A stretch of DNA of 50,128 nucleotides from Pedobacter agri PB92 (GTDB lineage Bacteria; Bacteroidota; Bacteroidia; Sphingobacteriales; Sphingobacteriaceae). Positions 1 through 9,955 of this stretch are shown here, one piece after another. Numbering within the stretch: the first letter of the stretch is position 1; the number at the start of each line of letters is the position of its first letter. The DNA is taken from positions 1 to 50,128 of the forward strand of contig NZ_AJLG01000009.1 of NCBI RefSeq assembly GCF_000258495.1. Reading direction: 5' to 3'. The notes under the pieces are model-generated. The model saw only the letters and a list, made by a program, of their open reading frames with translations. It searched no databases and was not told where the DNA came from. The position numbers and the translations under genes were made by a program.

Positions 1-1082
1 CTTACGGCAATAATTCCGCTCATTAATTTCAGGTTGATCTGATCAAAAACGAATGCCAATGGATCACCAACAGCAAGTGTATCTGATTTCACGATCCCCG
101 TTAAAACTAATGCTATTGCTACATATAAAATGGTACAGATAATGATTGCCCACATCATACCGCGAGGTAAATCGCGTTGCGGATTTTTACATTCTTCGGC
201 GGTAGTAGAAATGGCATCAAAACCAATATACGCGAAAAATACAGCGGAAACGCCCTTTAAAATACCCGATACGCCATTAGGTGCAAATGGATCCCAGTTT
301 TTAACATCAACATAGAATATGCCCACAGCTAAAACCAATAAAATAACGGCTAATTTGACCACAACCATAGCATTGCTGGCATTGCGGCTTTCTTTCATAC
401 CGCGATAAATTAACCAGGTAATCAGGATAATGATGCCTAAGGCCGGAATATCGGCCACTAAATGGAATCCTCCAATTTGAGGGGCAGTTAACCAGGCATT
501 ATTAGCCAATGCAGTTGCAGTATCCAGACCAGCCAGATTTTTTCCTGCAGCAAGCAAAGCTTCGGCAGTTTTATGGCCGTTGTAAGCACTTAAATAATCC
601 ATTGTTGCCCAATCCGGAACATGGATGCCGTTTATTCCTAGAAAAGGAATTTTTATCGTGGAGAGTAATCCTGTAAAATAATCAGACCAGGAAATGGCTA
701 CCGTTATATTTCCTATGGAATATTCCATGATTAACGACCAACCGATGATCCATGCCACCAACTCGCCAAATGCCACATACGAATAGGTATAAGCACTACC
801 TGAAACAGGAACCATCGAAGCAAATTCCGCATAGGCAAAAGCAGCGAAACTACAAGCCACCGCAGTAAAAATAAATAAGAAGATCACTGCTGGTCCGCCA
901 TCGGCACTGGCTTTACCAATGGTGCTGAAAATTCCAGCGCCAATGATTGCCGCAATACCAAAAGCTGTTAAATCACGTACACCAAGTGTTTTGTGAAGGG
1001 TATTATCATGGTCGCCATAACCGCTTGCCGCATCTTTTAATATTTTGGAAATCGATTTCTTTCTGAATAGCTTCTCGAACAT
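1..1082 (-). CDS. APC-superfamily amino acid permease, C-terminus beyond the window
   Basis: About 360 residues are visible, reading from an ATG at 1082 off the left edge. This is an inner-membrane amino acid transporter of the APC superfamily, resembling the cationic amino acid/YfnA-type branch. The first membrane helix carries the family's GAGIF motif near residue 46, after a soluble N-terminus. Further hydrophobic helices follow, including a segment reading GFDAISTTAEE near residues 285-297, typical of helix 8 and its following loop in this branch. The last visible residues are still inside a helix, so the final helices are missing. The substrate cannot be told from sequence. It is divergent from the MFS gene at 1347 and shares a 264-base spacer with it. 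Confidence 0.88.
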   Translation of the reverse strand, partial: MFEKLFRKKSISKILKDAASGYGDHDNTLHKTLGVRDLTAFGIAAIIGAGIFSTIGKASADGGPAVIFLFIFTAVACSFAAFAYAEFASMVPVSGSAYTYSYVAFGELVAWIIGWSLIMEYSIGNITVAISWSDYFTGLLSTIKIPFLGINGIHVPDWATMDYLSAYNGHKTAEALLAAGKNLAGLDTATALANNAWLTAPQIGGFHLVADIPALGIIILITWLIYRGMKESRNASNAMVVVKLAVILLVLAVGIFYVDVKNWDPFAPNGVSGILKGVSAVFFAYIGFDAISTTAEECKNPQRDLPRGMMWAIIICTILYVAIALVLTGIVKSDTLAVGDPLAFVFDQINLKLMSGIIAV

Positions 1083-1298
1083 TTTAGTTTGCTTGTTGTA
1101 TTCTTCAAACTTATAAAAATATCAGTTAAAAACGTTTAAAGCGAGATATAAATTTATAAGCGACCGATTTTTGGAATAAAAATTCTTTTTAATTGATAAC
1201 TATTCCAATGAACGATGTTTCATTCAGAAGATTTTGGCGCTATTGTAATCTCTGTGTGTTTATTTAATTCGCTTAGTTTATTAAGGATGATAAAAAGC

Positions 1299-1306
1299 TA
1301 CTTTTG
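1299..1306 (+). promoter_or_regulatory. Candidate -7 element (TACTTTTG) for the MFS gene
   Basis: TACTTTTG matches the Bacteroidota -7 consensus TAnnTTTG and lies 40 bases before the ATG at 1347. No clean TTG -33 element is present at 19-base spacing. Confidence 0.4.
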
Positions 1307-1346
1307 CCACCATAATTGAAATTATTCATTCTTCCTGTTGATCAAC

Positions 1347-2570
1347 ATGCCATCATCTGCTATTAAAACATCATATATCAAGGAGAAAAACCAAAGTGTT
1401 GCCACAATTCTGGCTTTTGCATTGATTCCACTTTCTGGTTTTGCTACTGATATTTACATTCCATCATTACCTACTATGGCTGGCGAAATGAATGTAAGCA
1501 ATGTTCAGGTTCAACTTACGCTGAGTATTTTTCTGATTAGTTATGGTGTGGCACAACTTTTTGTCGGAAGCTTGCTTGATAGTTTCGGGCGTTACAAGAT
1601 TGGATTATATAGTTTGCTGGTATTTGCCATGGCCAGTATTGTAATTGCAACAACACATCATATCTATCTGATATATCTCATGCGGATTATTCATGGTCTT
1701 TCGGTAGGCGCAATTGTAGTAGCGAAACGAGCTTATTTTGTCGATTTATTTACAGGAGAGAAACTAAAACATTATTTAAGCCTGTTTTCCATTATCTGGT
1801 CTACTGGTCCGATTATAGCACCATTTGTTGGCGGATATTTACATACTGCCTTTGGATGGGAATCAAATTTCTATTTTTTGGCAGGTTTCGCAATGGTTTT
1901 TGCGGTGCTCGAATTTCTGTTTAGCGGAGAAACCTTAAAACATTTTACTGATTTTCAATTGAAAAAAATCACTGGCATTTACATCGACATGATCAAGACC
2001 ACCAGCTTTACCCTAGGAATTGTAATGTTGGGTCTGGCATATTGTATGGTAATGGTTTATAACATGACAGGGCCTTTCATCATCGAACACGAACTGAAAT
2101 ATTCGCCAGTTATTGCAGGTTACAGTTCTTTAATTTTAGGATTTGCCTGGATGGTAGGCGGTTTTATCGGTAAGGCAACCATTAACAAGCCATTTTTTAG
2201 CAGGCTGATGATTAATTCAGTATTACAGGTTCTTTTTGTAGTCTTAATGATTGTAAGTTTAAATTTCGTTAGCAACTTATATTCGCTCATCTTTTTCGCG
2301 TTCATTATTCACATTGGTGCTGGTTTTACTTTTAATAACTATTTTACTTTTTGTTTAAGTAAATTTCCAAAAAATGCAGGTATTGCAGGTGGTTTAACTG
2401 GTGGTATTACTTATGTTATTGTGTCGTTTCTGAGTTATGGGATCGTTAATCTTATCCCAGCAAAAGATGAAGCTAATCTTTCCTATAGCTACCTTATAAT
2501 GATTATACTTTCCATCATGGTGATGTTTTTAATCATGAAAACGAGAAAGAAAAATGAATTAAACGTCTGA
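1347..2570 (+). CDS. MFS multidrug efflux transporter, Bcr/CflA family
   Basis: A proton-driven inner-membrane exporter of about 407 residues with 12 predicted helices. The first helix ends in DIYIPSLP, the signature of the Bcr/CflA drug-resistance branch. MFS motif A follows in the loop after helix 2 (GSLLDSFGRYKIG). A helix-5-like segment contains GPIIAPFVGGYL, which fits the antiporter motif C (gxxxGPxxGG). I place the start at ATG 1347; a TTG at 1338 would add three residues but has no support. The gene converges on the TonB receptor gene and the two share the hairpin terminator at 2633-2668. Bcr/CflA members export chloramphenicol, bicyclomycin or sulfonamides; the substrate here is unknown. 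Confidence 0.9.
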   Translation: MPSSAIKTSYIKEKNQSVATILAFALIPLSGFATDIYIPSLPTMAGEMNVSNVQVQLTLSIFLISYGVAQLFVGSLLDSFGRYKIGLYSLLVFAMASIVIATTHHIYLIYLMRIIHGLSVGAIVVAKRAYFVDLFTGEKLKHYLSLFSIIWSTGPIIAPFVGGYLHTAFGWESNFYFLAGFAMVFAVLEFLFSGETLKHFTDFQLKKITGIYIDMIKTTSFTLGIVMLGLAYCMVMVYNMTGPFIIEHELKYSPVIAGYSSLILGFAWMVGGFIGKATINKPFFSRLMINSVLQVLFVVLMIVSLNFVSNLYSLIFFAFIIHIGAGFTFNNYFTFCLSKFPKNAGIAGGLTGGITYVIVSFLSYGIVNLIPAKDEANLSYSYLIMIILSIMVMFLIMKTRKKNELNV

Positions 2571-2632
2571 GTTTGGATAGCAGTCTCCATGATTACTATG
2601 GAATTAAAGGCCATTAAAATTTAATACAACAA

Positions 2633-2668
2633 AAAAGAGCTCCAAAGCATTTGCTTTGGAGCTCTTTT
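2633..2668. terminator. Bidirectional rho-independent terminator
   Basis: A perfect inverted repeat with 12-bp core arms (GAGCTCCAAAGC / GCTTTGGAGCTC), extended by A4/T4 on the outside and with a 4-base loop. It has T-runs in both directions and lies between the convergent MFS and TonB receptor genes, so it can serve both. Confidence 0.9.
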
Positions 2669-2682
2669 CATTCATCTTTTAA

Positions 2683-5086
2683 TTAGAACTTATAAGATAT
2701 AGTTGTGACGAACTGACGAGGTGCAATTGGGTTCACGCTATAATTCTCGTGTACAAAATAATTTAACTCATCGGTAATGTTAGCTACCTTAGCCAGCAAA
2801 GACAATTTTTTCCAGGCATAACCTGCAGAAAGATCGATGGTGGTAAAAGGCGTAAGCGGAATTAACCGGCTTGCAGTTTGTGTTTTCGTATCTGCATATC
2901 CACCATTGCGTGAGCCGGTATACAATACAGTTGTACCTAGTTTCAATCCCTTAATTGCTCCATCCTGAAAAGTGTAAAAAACGGTGGCATTTGCTTTGTT
3001 TTTAGTTGTACCAATAACACGTTGGCCCTCTACAATACCAGTTGGCAGGGTAGAAACATATCTGTAAAAATTATAGCTATATCCCGCCAGGAAATTTAAT
3101 CCTGGTAAGATCGTTCCTGTCAAGTCTATTTCTAAACCATCACTTCTGGTTTTACCTGTAAATTCTTTAATTGTTGCATCAACGTTCGCACTGCCATCTG
3201 CTTTTAATAATGCCGTTTGTGCTAAATTGCTGTTTTGTATTCTATAAACCGTTACGTTTGCTGATAATTTTCCATCAAGAAAATCATTTTTTATACCTGC
3301 CTCATATTGATCAATGATGGATGGTCGCATAGGATTTAAGAAAATATCTGTTCCGGTGTTAGAGGTAAAGTTATTGGCATAACTTACATAGATGGAGGTA
3401 GTTTTTAAAGGCTCATAAATCAAACCAAATTTCGGAGAGTAAGCCTTGTCAACTTTGTCAGCCGTAGCACTTGGTGTTTTTATACCGGTAGTGGCAGATG
3501 TTACATAAGCACCGGGTGTTTTTTGAAAAGTCCATCTTACGCCGGCTAAAACCTTAAATTTTTCGGTAATGCTAACTAAATCCTGTACAAAAGCACCCAT
3601 CCTGAAGATTGGAGCAAAGGTTGAAGTTGCAGATACGGCATTAGGTTCAAGTCCTGATCCATAATACGTAGCAGGATCCAATAAGTTAACGCTTCCATAA
3701 TTAAATGTGTTTGCACCGTTATACGTCCAGGTACCTAATGTTGTTGCCCTTGATTGATCTGCATCAACACCTACCAGGATAGTATGCGACACACTTCCGG
3801 TTTTGAATTTACCATTAAGGTTAATCTGTTCGTTGTAGGTAAACTCTTTACTTTTCGAACGCGTAACATTACGCAGTGCGATGGCATTTGCAGCCGCGAA
3901 TGGGCGTTCAGCACTAAAATAGTTTCTATTATAGGCTTGTCCTGATGCAATGATATTTAACTTCCAGTTTTCATCAAATTTGTGGTTAAAACTTAATTGT
4001 GTGGTAGAAGTGTTGGTTTTATTATAAGCCCAAGGTGCATTTAAGTAGGTGTTTCTTCCAAGATCAGGGATAGCGTTTGCAATGGTGCCAATACCAAAAT
4101 CTGGTGTATAATCGCTTTTTAGGTAATCTCCTTGTAACAAGAAATCGGTTTGCTCATTAACTTTATACAATAAGGAAGGATTAATATAAAGTCTTTTTGA
4201 TTTTACCTGGTCTCTGTAACTTCCTGCATTTTCGTAAGTACCAATTACACGGAAAGCCACTTTTTTCGAAATTGGTCCGTAAAGATCGATTGTAGGTTTA
4301 TATAAATCATAGCTTCCTACCCGCATAGAAACTTCTCCGCCATATTCGAATTTTGGTTTTTTCGTTACCATATTAATTACCGCACCACCAGTAACACCAC
4401 CATATAATAAAGCTGCACTTCCTTTTAATACCTCTACCGATTCTAATGTGCTCACTTCAGGCATTCCGCCAGTACTTGTACGAGCGCCATTTTTGAAAAC
4501 GTTATTGCCACCAAGGCTGTAACCTCTGGCAACAAACGTTTCTCCACTTACTGAACCGCGATTCTCTGAGTAGGCTACGCCATTTACGTTGGCTAAAACA
4601 TCACTTAAACGCAATGCTTGTTGATCGGTGATGATCTGGTTATTGATAATTTGAACTGACTGTGGCAAATCCTTCGGCGCAATTGCGATCTTACCCAGAT
4701 TTACTAGGTTTTTTATTGGGTGTTCTATAACCGTTGATAGCAACTTCATCCAATTGGGAAGAGGATTCGGCTGTTGCAAAACTGATTTTAGATTCATTAT
4801 CAGCTGTTACAGTTACAGATTTTTCAATAACCTTAACACCTACCGCTGAAATTTTAATGGTGTATTTTCCTGGAGACACATTTCTAATGGTAAAATTTCC
4901 CTGTTCATCTGTCTGAGTAGTTTTGCTGGTATTTTTCAATCCAACGCTGACAAAAGCTGCCGGATTTCCGTCACTTGTTTTAATGGACCCCGAAATCGAT
5001 CCATTTTTAGATTGCGCATAAGCAGTTCCTGTTAATACAAGAAAAATAAATGCCAAATAAATAATTAGGGAAAACTTTCTATACAT
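2683..5086 (-). pseudogene. TonB-dependent siderophore receptor, frameshifted
   Basis: An outer-membrane receptor of about 800 residues read in two overlapping frames. The 5' part, from ATG 5086, encodes a signal peptide ending TAYAQ, a carboxypeptidase-regulatory-like beta domain (about residues 25-105) and the TonB-box region LDEVAINGY, then stops at 4691. The rest continues in the next frame to 2683: a plug domain opening with LPQSVQIINNQ, typical of siderophore receptors (FhuA/FecA type), and a barrel ending in the C-terminal Phe of outer-membrane proteins. The break lies at a run of six T on the plus strand (4709-4714). Removing one base joins the frames as NGYRTPNKNLVNLGKIAIAP. The substrate is presumably a ferric siderophore. 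It could be a true pseudogene, a phase-variable gene or a sequencing error. It is divergent from the dicarboxylate symporter. Confidence 0.85.
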
Positions 5087-5368
5087 GTTATTTAGATTAA
5101 TTCTTAGTTGGCGCAAAAGAAAGAAATTAAAATGAGATTAGAGAATTATTTTTAATTATTCTAAATAAGAATTACGCTATGAGAAGGCGAGCATAATTTT
5201 CCCTCTGAAATACAACTCAAAGTTTGCAGTTTGAGCGTTTTTGAGAGCTCAGTATTTACTTTTTTAACAGAAATCTTTGTTGAGTTTCTAGATAGCGATT
5301 GTTTCCAGGTTGGATAATTGGTTGTAGGTATAAAACTAAGGTGGAAATAAAAAAATAACCTATATTTC

Positions 5369-6655
5369 ATGTCTCAACACGTAGCAATGAAAGCAATTTT
5401 TTCCAACTTAACATTTCAGGTTATTGTAGCAATCATCATCGGGATATTTGTAGGCTCCTACTTTCCTGAGTTTGCATCAACAGCAAAACTAATCAGTCAA
5501 GGTTTTATTAATCTGATTAGCATGCTCATTGCACCTATCATTTTCTTCACCATAGTTTTGGGTATTGCGCACATGGGCGATATGAAAAAAGTGGGTAGAG
5601 TAGGAGGAAAGGCTTTGTTGTATTTCGAAATTGTAAGTACAATAGCAATTGCAGTTGGTTTATTAGTGGCCAATATTCTCCAACCTGGAGCAGGTGTAGT
5701 GGCGAAAGCTAGTGATGCGTCAAAAATTTCCGGATATGCTGAACAAGCAAAAGACATGAATTGGGCGGAGTTTTTCCTGCACATTATTCCTCATAACGTA
5801 ATTGCGGCATTTGCTGAAGGTAATATCCTTCAAATTTTGCTTTTTGCAATTTTATTCGGTTACGGCTTAAACAAACTAGGTGGCGAAGGTACTTCCGTTT
5901 TAAACGCTTTTGATAAAATTTCGAAAGTGTTGTTTAAAATAATGAAAGTGATTATGCGCCTGGCGCCAATTGGCGCTTTCGGTGGAATGGCTTTCAGTAT
6001 CGGTACACATGGCTTACAAAGTATTTTTGGAATGGCAAAACTAATGGGTTCTGTTTATCTGACTTGTGTTCTATTCATCTTTGTTGTACTGAATGGAATT
6101 TGCAGGTATTATAAATTCAGCTTATGGTCTTACCTTAAATTCATCCGGCAGGAAATTTTGATTGTATTGGGAACTTCCTCTTCCGAGTCGGCGCTGCCAA
6201 GTATGATGCAAAAAATGGAGGCCATTGGCTGTGATAAATCGGTTGTAGGTTTAGTTATTCCAACTGGATATTCATTTAATCTCGATGGAACAGCAATTTA
6301 CCTGGCGATGGCCGTAATTTTTCTTTGTCAGGTTTTTCATGTTGATTTAACACTTGGACAGCAGATTACCGTTTTGGGTGTATTGATGGTGACTTCGAAA
6401 GGCGCTGCAGGGGTAACGGGAAGCGGTTTTATTGTATTGGTTTCCACTTTAACGGCATTGAAAATTATGCCAATCGAACATATTTCTATCTTAATCGGGG
6501 TCGATCGTTTTATGAGTGAAGCAAGAGCCATTACCAACGTAATTGGAAATGGTGTGGCTACTATCGTTATCGCAAAAAGCGAAAATCAGTTTGATCAGGA
6601 AAAATATTTGAAAGCAATACAGCCTGCTGTGATTGAGAAAAATGAGGAAAGTTAA
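5369..6655 (+). CDS. Dicarboxylate/amino acid:cation symporter (DAACS family)
   Basis: A 428-residue inner-membrane symporter of the glutamate/C4-dicarboxylate family (DctA, GltP, GltT). The two re-entrant loop signatures are clear: the serine-rich GTSSSESALP near residue 270, and GYSFNLDGTAIYLA near residue 300, the family's NxDGT cation-binding motif. A third conserved stretch, SKGAAGVTGSGF, follows. Length matches the family. It uses Na+ or H+ gradients to import dicarboxylates or acidic amino acids; DctA versus GltP cannot be settled by eye. It is divergent from the siderophore receptor and is followed by the separately promoted rlmF. Confidence 0.92.
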   Translation: MSQHVAMKAIFSNLTFQVIVAIIIGIFVGSYFPEFASTAKLISQGFINLISMLIAPIIFFTIVLGIAHMGDMKKVGRVGGKALLYFEIVSTIAIAVGLLVANILQPGAGVVAKASDASKISGYAEQAKDMNWAEFFLHIIPHNVIAAFAEGNILQILLFAILFGYGLNKLGGEGTSVLNAFDKISKVLFKIMKVIMRLAPIGAFGGMAFSIGTHGLQSIFGMAKLMGSVYLTCVLFIFVVLNGICRYYKFSLWSYLKFIRQEILIVLGTSSSESALPSMMQKMEAIGCDKSVVGLVIPTGYSFNLDGTAIYLAMAVIFLCQVFHVDLTLGQQITVLGVLMVTSKGAAGVTGSGFIVLVSTLTALKIMPIEHISILIGVDRFMSEARAITNVIGNGVATIVIAKSENQFDQEKYLKAIQPAVIEKNEES

Positions 6656-6784
6656 TTTTTTATGTTACGAGTTGTAAGTTATAAGTCTGAATGAAAAAAA
6701 TATAAAAACTCGCGAGCAGTTAAACTTTTGTATAAAACAAATTCCTAACCTATAGCCCATAATCTGTAACCCAACTCTTTTCAC

Positions 6785-6792
6785 TACCTTTG
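6785..6792 (+). promoter_or_regulatory. Candidate -7 element (TACCTTTG) for rlmF
   Basis: TACCTTTG is an exact TAnnTTTG match 44 bases before the TTG start of rlmF, in the 181-base gap after the symporter gene. It implies that rlmF has its own promoter. Confidence 0.5.
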
Positions 6793-6836
6793 TGCCAGAA
6801 ACATGCACACAGCATGTTTAGTTAAACCAGATCACA

Positions 6837-7832
6837 TTGGCTCAAGAAGAACAAAATAACCGCAAAGAAAAAAGCGAGTTACATCCACGCAACAAACACC
6901 GTTCGCGTTACAATTTCAAACAACTTACTGCCACATCAAAAGAGTTGAAACGTTTCGTTTTTAAAAATGAGCATAACGATGATTCTATTGACTTTGCAGA
7001 TCAAAATGCAGTTAAAGCACTAAACAGAGCGTTACTTAAATATTTTTATAATATCTCTCAATGGGATATTCCACAGGATTTTCTTTGTCCGCCAATACCA
7101 GGTAGAGCTGATTATATTCATTACGTCGCCGACCTTTTAGGTTCAAGCAATAAAGGTAAAAATCCAAAAGGTGCAAATGTACATGTGCTTGATATTGGCG
7201 TTGGTGCAAATTGTATTTACCCTATTGTTGGCCATCAAGAATATGGATGGAGTTTTGTAGGTTCTGAAATCGATCCGCTTTCTGTAGACTCGGCAAAGCG
7301 AATTGTAGAAGCCAACAAACCTTTGCAAGGTGCGGTAGAAATTCGTCAGCAATCTTCAAAAATGGGGATTTTTCGGAATATAGTTGGCGCTAAAGAGCGT
7401 TTCGATGCGGTAGTTTGTAACCCGCCGTTTCATGCATCTTTAAAAGAAGCAGAGCAAGGTACCCGCCAGAAGTGGCGTAACTTGGGTGGCAATGAAAAGG
7501 AAGTAAAACACGTTTTAAACTTCGGTGGGAACAAGGCCGAGCTTTGGTGCCCGGGTGGTGAGCGTGCTTTTGTTGAGCAGATGATTATTCAAAGTGCGCA
7601 AATCAAAAACCAGGTGTTATGGTTTACTTCCTTGGTATCAAAAAGTGCTAACTTAAAAAGTATTTACAGTGCTTTGGTTAATGCAAACGCCTTTGAAGTG
7701 CGTACCGTTCAGATGAGCCAGGGGCAAAAAATAAGTCGTTTCGTAGCCTGGACTTTCCATGATGACGCAGCACAGGCAGAGTGGGCAAAAGGGTGGAAAT
7801 CTGAACCCAAAGCTGAAGTTAAAAAAGTTTAA
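6837..7832 (+). CDS. rlmF: 23S rRNA (adenine1618-N6)-methyltransferase RlmF
   Basis: A 331-residue SAM-dependent methyltransferase that modifies A1618 of 23S rRNA. The N-terminal LHPRNKHRSRYNF and later FLCPPIPGRADYIH are the family's characteristic blocks. The SAM-binding segment VLDIGVGANCIYP is near residue 118, and the N6-adenine catalytic motif NPPF is at residues 195-198. The start is a TTG at 6837. Two ATG codons just upstream (6803, 6814) are out of frame or run into stops, and no internal ATG precedes the conserved LHPRN block, so TTG is the only sensible start. It is monocistronic, with a terminator at 7857. Confidence 0.93.
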   Translation: MAQEEQNNRKEKSELHPRNKHRSRYNFKQLTATSKELKRFVFKNEHNDDSIDFADQNAVKALNRALLKYFYNISQWDIPQDFLCPPIPGRADYIHYVADLLGSSNKGKNPKGANVHVLDIGVGANCIYPIVGHQEYGWSFVGSEIDPLSVDSAKRIVEANKPLQGAVEIRQQSSKMGIFRNIVGAKERFDAVVCNPPFHASLKEAEQGTRQKWRNLGGNEKEVKHVLNFGGNKAELWCPGGERAFVEQMIIQSAQIKNQVLWFTSLVSKSANLKSIYSALVNANAFEVRTVQMSQGQKISRFVAWTFHDDAAQAEWAKGWKSEPKAEVKKV

Positions 7833-7856
7833 CATCAAAAATAATTAGAAAAGCAG

Positions 7857-7892
7857 AGCCGGATGAACGATTGAAGTTAGTCCGGCTTTTTG
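7857..7892 (+). terminator. Rho-independent terminator after rlmF
   Basis: A 7-bp stem AGCCGGA / TCCGGCT with a 17-base loop, followed by a T-rich run, 24 bases after the rlmF stop. Confidence 0.7.
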
Positions 7893-7929
7893 TTTGTATC
7901 TTTTGGTAACCAGCAGCTGTACCTATTCT

Positions 7930-8076
7930 CGTCATTGCGAGGTACGAAGCAATCTCTTCTGAAAATGATTTCACCCATAAGATTGCTTCAATCGAAGAAA
8001 AATCGATTTCGCAATGACTGGAAATAAAAACGAAGCACTGTCTCACAGGTTGCAGATGCTTCGTTTCTAAGCATGA
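7930..8076. repeat. REP-like palindromic repeat, family A, plus secondary hairpin
   Basis: This fills most of the 332-base gap between rlmF and the cupin gene. It begins with CGTCATTGCGAGGTACGAAG and ends at 8018 with the inverse GCAATGAC, so it can fold on itself; an inner GATTGCTTCAATCGAAG also forms a hairpin. A second inverted repeat follows (ACGAAGCA at 8030 / TGCTTCGT at 8057) and ends in GCATGAC. Both parts recur at 16050-16298. No gene is seen here. Confidence 0.75.
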
Positions 8077-8164
8077 CAATTCATTTTAAAGTTATTGTGA
8101 GAAAAAAAATCTGCCAATCCAATCCGGTTTATTCATAATGTTTCAAATCAAAATGGATTATCAT

Positions 8165-8587
8165 CTATTTTTTCTCGTAAACAATTAAAATCGTTAAATC
8201 ATTATCATCGTTTGGCTTGATGCCATGCGAACTTCCTGGTCGTGTTAAAATTGCATCACCGGGTTTTACAGGGAAAGTTTTTCCGTTCATCTGCATTGCA
8301 CCATTACCACTAATAACATAATAAATTTCATCCTCCTTTTGTAAGTGATAACCAATGGACGAGCCTGGCTTCAAAACCCGCTTTCGAAAAGCGGTTTTGA
8401 GGTTTTTGGCATTACCAAAGAAATTAAAACCAATGGTCTCCCCTCCACCATTATGGGTTCCGGGTTCTTTTTTTGCTACTTCGATATCATTTTGTAAGAT
8501 ATATTTTGCCGTATCCACAGATTGCGCTTTAGCCCAAAAAGCAGCTGTTATTAATGTTATTGAAAGGATAAAAACTTTGTTTTTCAT
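8165..8587 (-). CDS. Secreted cupin-domain protein
   Basis: A 140-residue protein with a signal peptide (cleavage after WAKAQ, near residue 21) and one small beta-barrel cupin domain. Motif 1 is degenerate around PGSSIGYHLQKEDEIYYVISG (near residues 74-95); motif 2 is PGDAILTRPGSSHGI (near residues 108-122). Histidines and glutamates are placed as for a metal site. The location is periplasmic or outer. Cupins of this kind bind sugars or small molecules or act as dioxygenases or isomerases; nothing here decides the activity. It stands alone, flanked by repeats on both sides. Confidence 0.75.
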   Translation of the reverse strand: MKNKVFILSITLITAAFWAKAQSVDTAKYILQNDIEVAKKEPGTHNGGGETIGFNFFGNAKNLKTAFRKRVLKPGSSIGYHLQKEDEIYYVISGNGAMQMNGKTFPVKPGDAILTRPGSSHGIKPNDDNDLTILIVYEKK

Positions 8588-8659
8588 AGTATACTGTTAT
8601 TTAACTGCTCGATATGCTTTCCCTTTAATCTTACCGCTTCCAGCTTAAAGTAAATTTAA

Positions 8660-8760
8660 ACGTTTTGCTTGTTGTTGCCAAAGACGAAAGACTTTTGTTA
8701 AATAAACCTGATAGCAACGGGCACGAAGTGTAACGAAGTAAAGTGGATAGCAGGGCTGAA
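8660..8760. repeat. Dispersed noncoding repeat, family B
   Basis: The stretch around AACCTGATAGCAACGG (8706-8720) and the adjoining TTGCCAAAGACGAAAGAC recurs in inverted orientation at 16332-16370 as CCGTTGCTATCGGGTTT followed by similar sequence. It lies between the divergent cupin and sucD genes. An open frame crosses it, but it looks accidental. Confidence 0.5.
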
Positions 8761-8823
8761 GTAGCCATAAACGTATTCCTTACATTTTCCTGAAAAATTG
8801 GGCTAAATAATCTATTTTTAGAC

Positions 8824-8853
8824 TTGATTTTCCAGTCAATAATATTAGCTTTG
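8824..8853 (+). promoter_or_regulatory. sucD promoter, Bacteroidota consensus
   Basis: TTG (8824-8826), exactly 19 bases, then TAGCTTTG (8846-8853). This is a full match to the TTG-N19-TAnnTTTG promoter of the Bacteroidota primary sigma factor, ending 19 bases before the sucD start. Confidence 0.8.
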
Positions 8854-8872
8854 CACAAAAAAAAATTGATAC

Positions 8873-9745
8873 ATGAGCGTTTTAGTAAATAAAGATTCTA
8901 AGGTTATCGTTCAGGGTTTTACCGGAAACGAAGGAACTTACCACGCAGAACAAATGTTGGCGTATGGTACAAACGTAGTTGGTGGTGTTACGCCTGGCAA
9001 AGGTGGGCAATTACATTTAGATAAGCCTGTTTTTAATACTGTTAAAGATGCTGTTGATAAAACGGGAGCAAATGTATCTATCATTTTCGTTCCGCCAGCT
9101 TTCGCTGCTGATGCGATTATGGAAGCGGCCGAAGGTGGTATTAAAGTAATTGTTTGTATTACTGAAGGTATCCCTACGAAGGATATGATTCAGGTTAAAG
9201 AATATATTTCAGATCGTGATGTGACTTTGATTGGCCCTAACTGTCCGGGAATTATCACTGCCGATGAAGCTAAAATTGGTATCATGCCAGGTTTTATTTT
9301 CAAAAAAGGTAATGTTGGTGTGGTTTCTAAATCAGGAACGCTAACTTACGAAGCAGTTGACCAGGTTGTTAAAGCTGGTTTAGGTATTACTACTGCTATT
9401 GGTATTGGTGGCGACCCAATTATTGGTACACCAACTGTTGAAGCAGTTAAGTTGTTGATGAACGATCCTGAAACTCATGGTATCATCATGATTGGTGAAA
9501 TTGGCGGTGGCATGGAAGCTGAAGCAGCTCGTTGGATTAAAGAAAATGGTACTAAACCTGTTGTTGGTTTTATTGCTGGTCAAACTGCGCCTCCGGGACG
9601 TAGAATGGGGCATGCTGGTGCAATTGTAGGCGGAGCTGATGATACTGCTGCTGCAAAAATGAAAATCATGGCTGAGTGTGGTATCCGTGTGGTTGAAAGT
9701 CCGGCTGAGATTGGTGCTGCAATGGCAGAAGAATTAGCAAAGTAA
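8873..9745 (+). CDS. sucD: Succinyl-CoA ligase, alpha subunit
   Basis: A 290-residue alpha subunit of succinyl-CoA synthetase, the TCA-cycle enzyme that converts succinyl-CoA, phosphate and a nucleoside diphosphate to succinate, CoA and NTP. The N-terminal CoA-binding Rossmann domain opens with [18 protein letters not shown]. The phosphohistidine is His247 in [17 protein letters not shown] and SGTLTYEA are also family blocks. Length is normal. The beta subunit gene sucC is not beside it, so the two are presumably transcribed separately. It has its own consensus promoter and a terminator at 9768. Confidence 0.97.
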   Translation: MSVLVNKDSKVIVQGFTGNEGTYHAEQMLAYGTNVVGGVTPGKGGQLHLDKPVFNTVKDAVDKTGANVSIIFVPPAFAADAIMEAAEGGIKVIVCITEGIPTKDMIQVKEYISDRDVTLIGPNCPGIITADEAKIGIMPGFIFKKGNVGVVSKSGTLTYEAVDQVVKAGLGITTAIGIGGDPIIGTPTVEAVKLLMNDPETHGIIMIGEIGGGMEAEAARWIKENGTKPVVGFIAGQTAPPGRRMGHAGAIVGGADDTAAAKMKIMAECGIRVVESPAEIGAAMAEELAK

Positions 9746-9767
9746 GATTTTAAAGTTTATATAAATG

Positions 9768-9802
9768 AAAGCGTTTCGATTAATTTCGGGACGCTTTTTT
9801 TT
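9768..9802 (+). terminator. Rho-independent terminator after sucD
   Basis: Stem AAAGCGT / ACGCTTT with a run of eight T, 22 bases after the sucD stop. Confidence 0.8.
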
Positions 9803-9820
9803 GTTTTCGGAGTTTTTTGC

Positions 9821-9843
9821 CATGGATACAAGGAAGGCACGGA
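9821..9843 (+). repeat. Left inverted repeat flanking the GxxExxY gene
   Basis: A 23-base sequence beginning CATGGATACA and ending GCACGGA. It matches the reverse complement of 10393-10415 at 17 of 23 positions. The two copies enclose the broken GxxExxY gene. Confidence 0.5.
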
Positions 9844-9955
9844 AATTTAGAAGGGAAAAAGGAGATTGGGAACGGATTGTTAGCAGCAAGAAAATGGTAG
9901 TTCTTTAAAAAAAGGAATTTGAGAAATTTGATTGGATTAGTTAAAATTATCGTTT

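Noticed and set aside
5161..5370. A 69-codon minus-strand open frame between the siderophore receptor and the symporter
   Set aside because: No family features, no plausible start context, and it occupies the shared promoter region of two divergent genes.
8631..8858. A 75-codon minus-strand frame upstream of sucD
   Set aside because: It crosses repeat family B and the sucD promoter and has no recognisable protein features.
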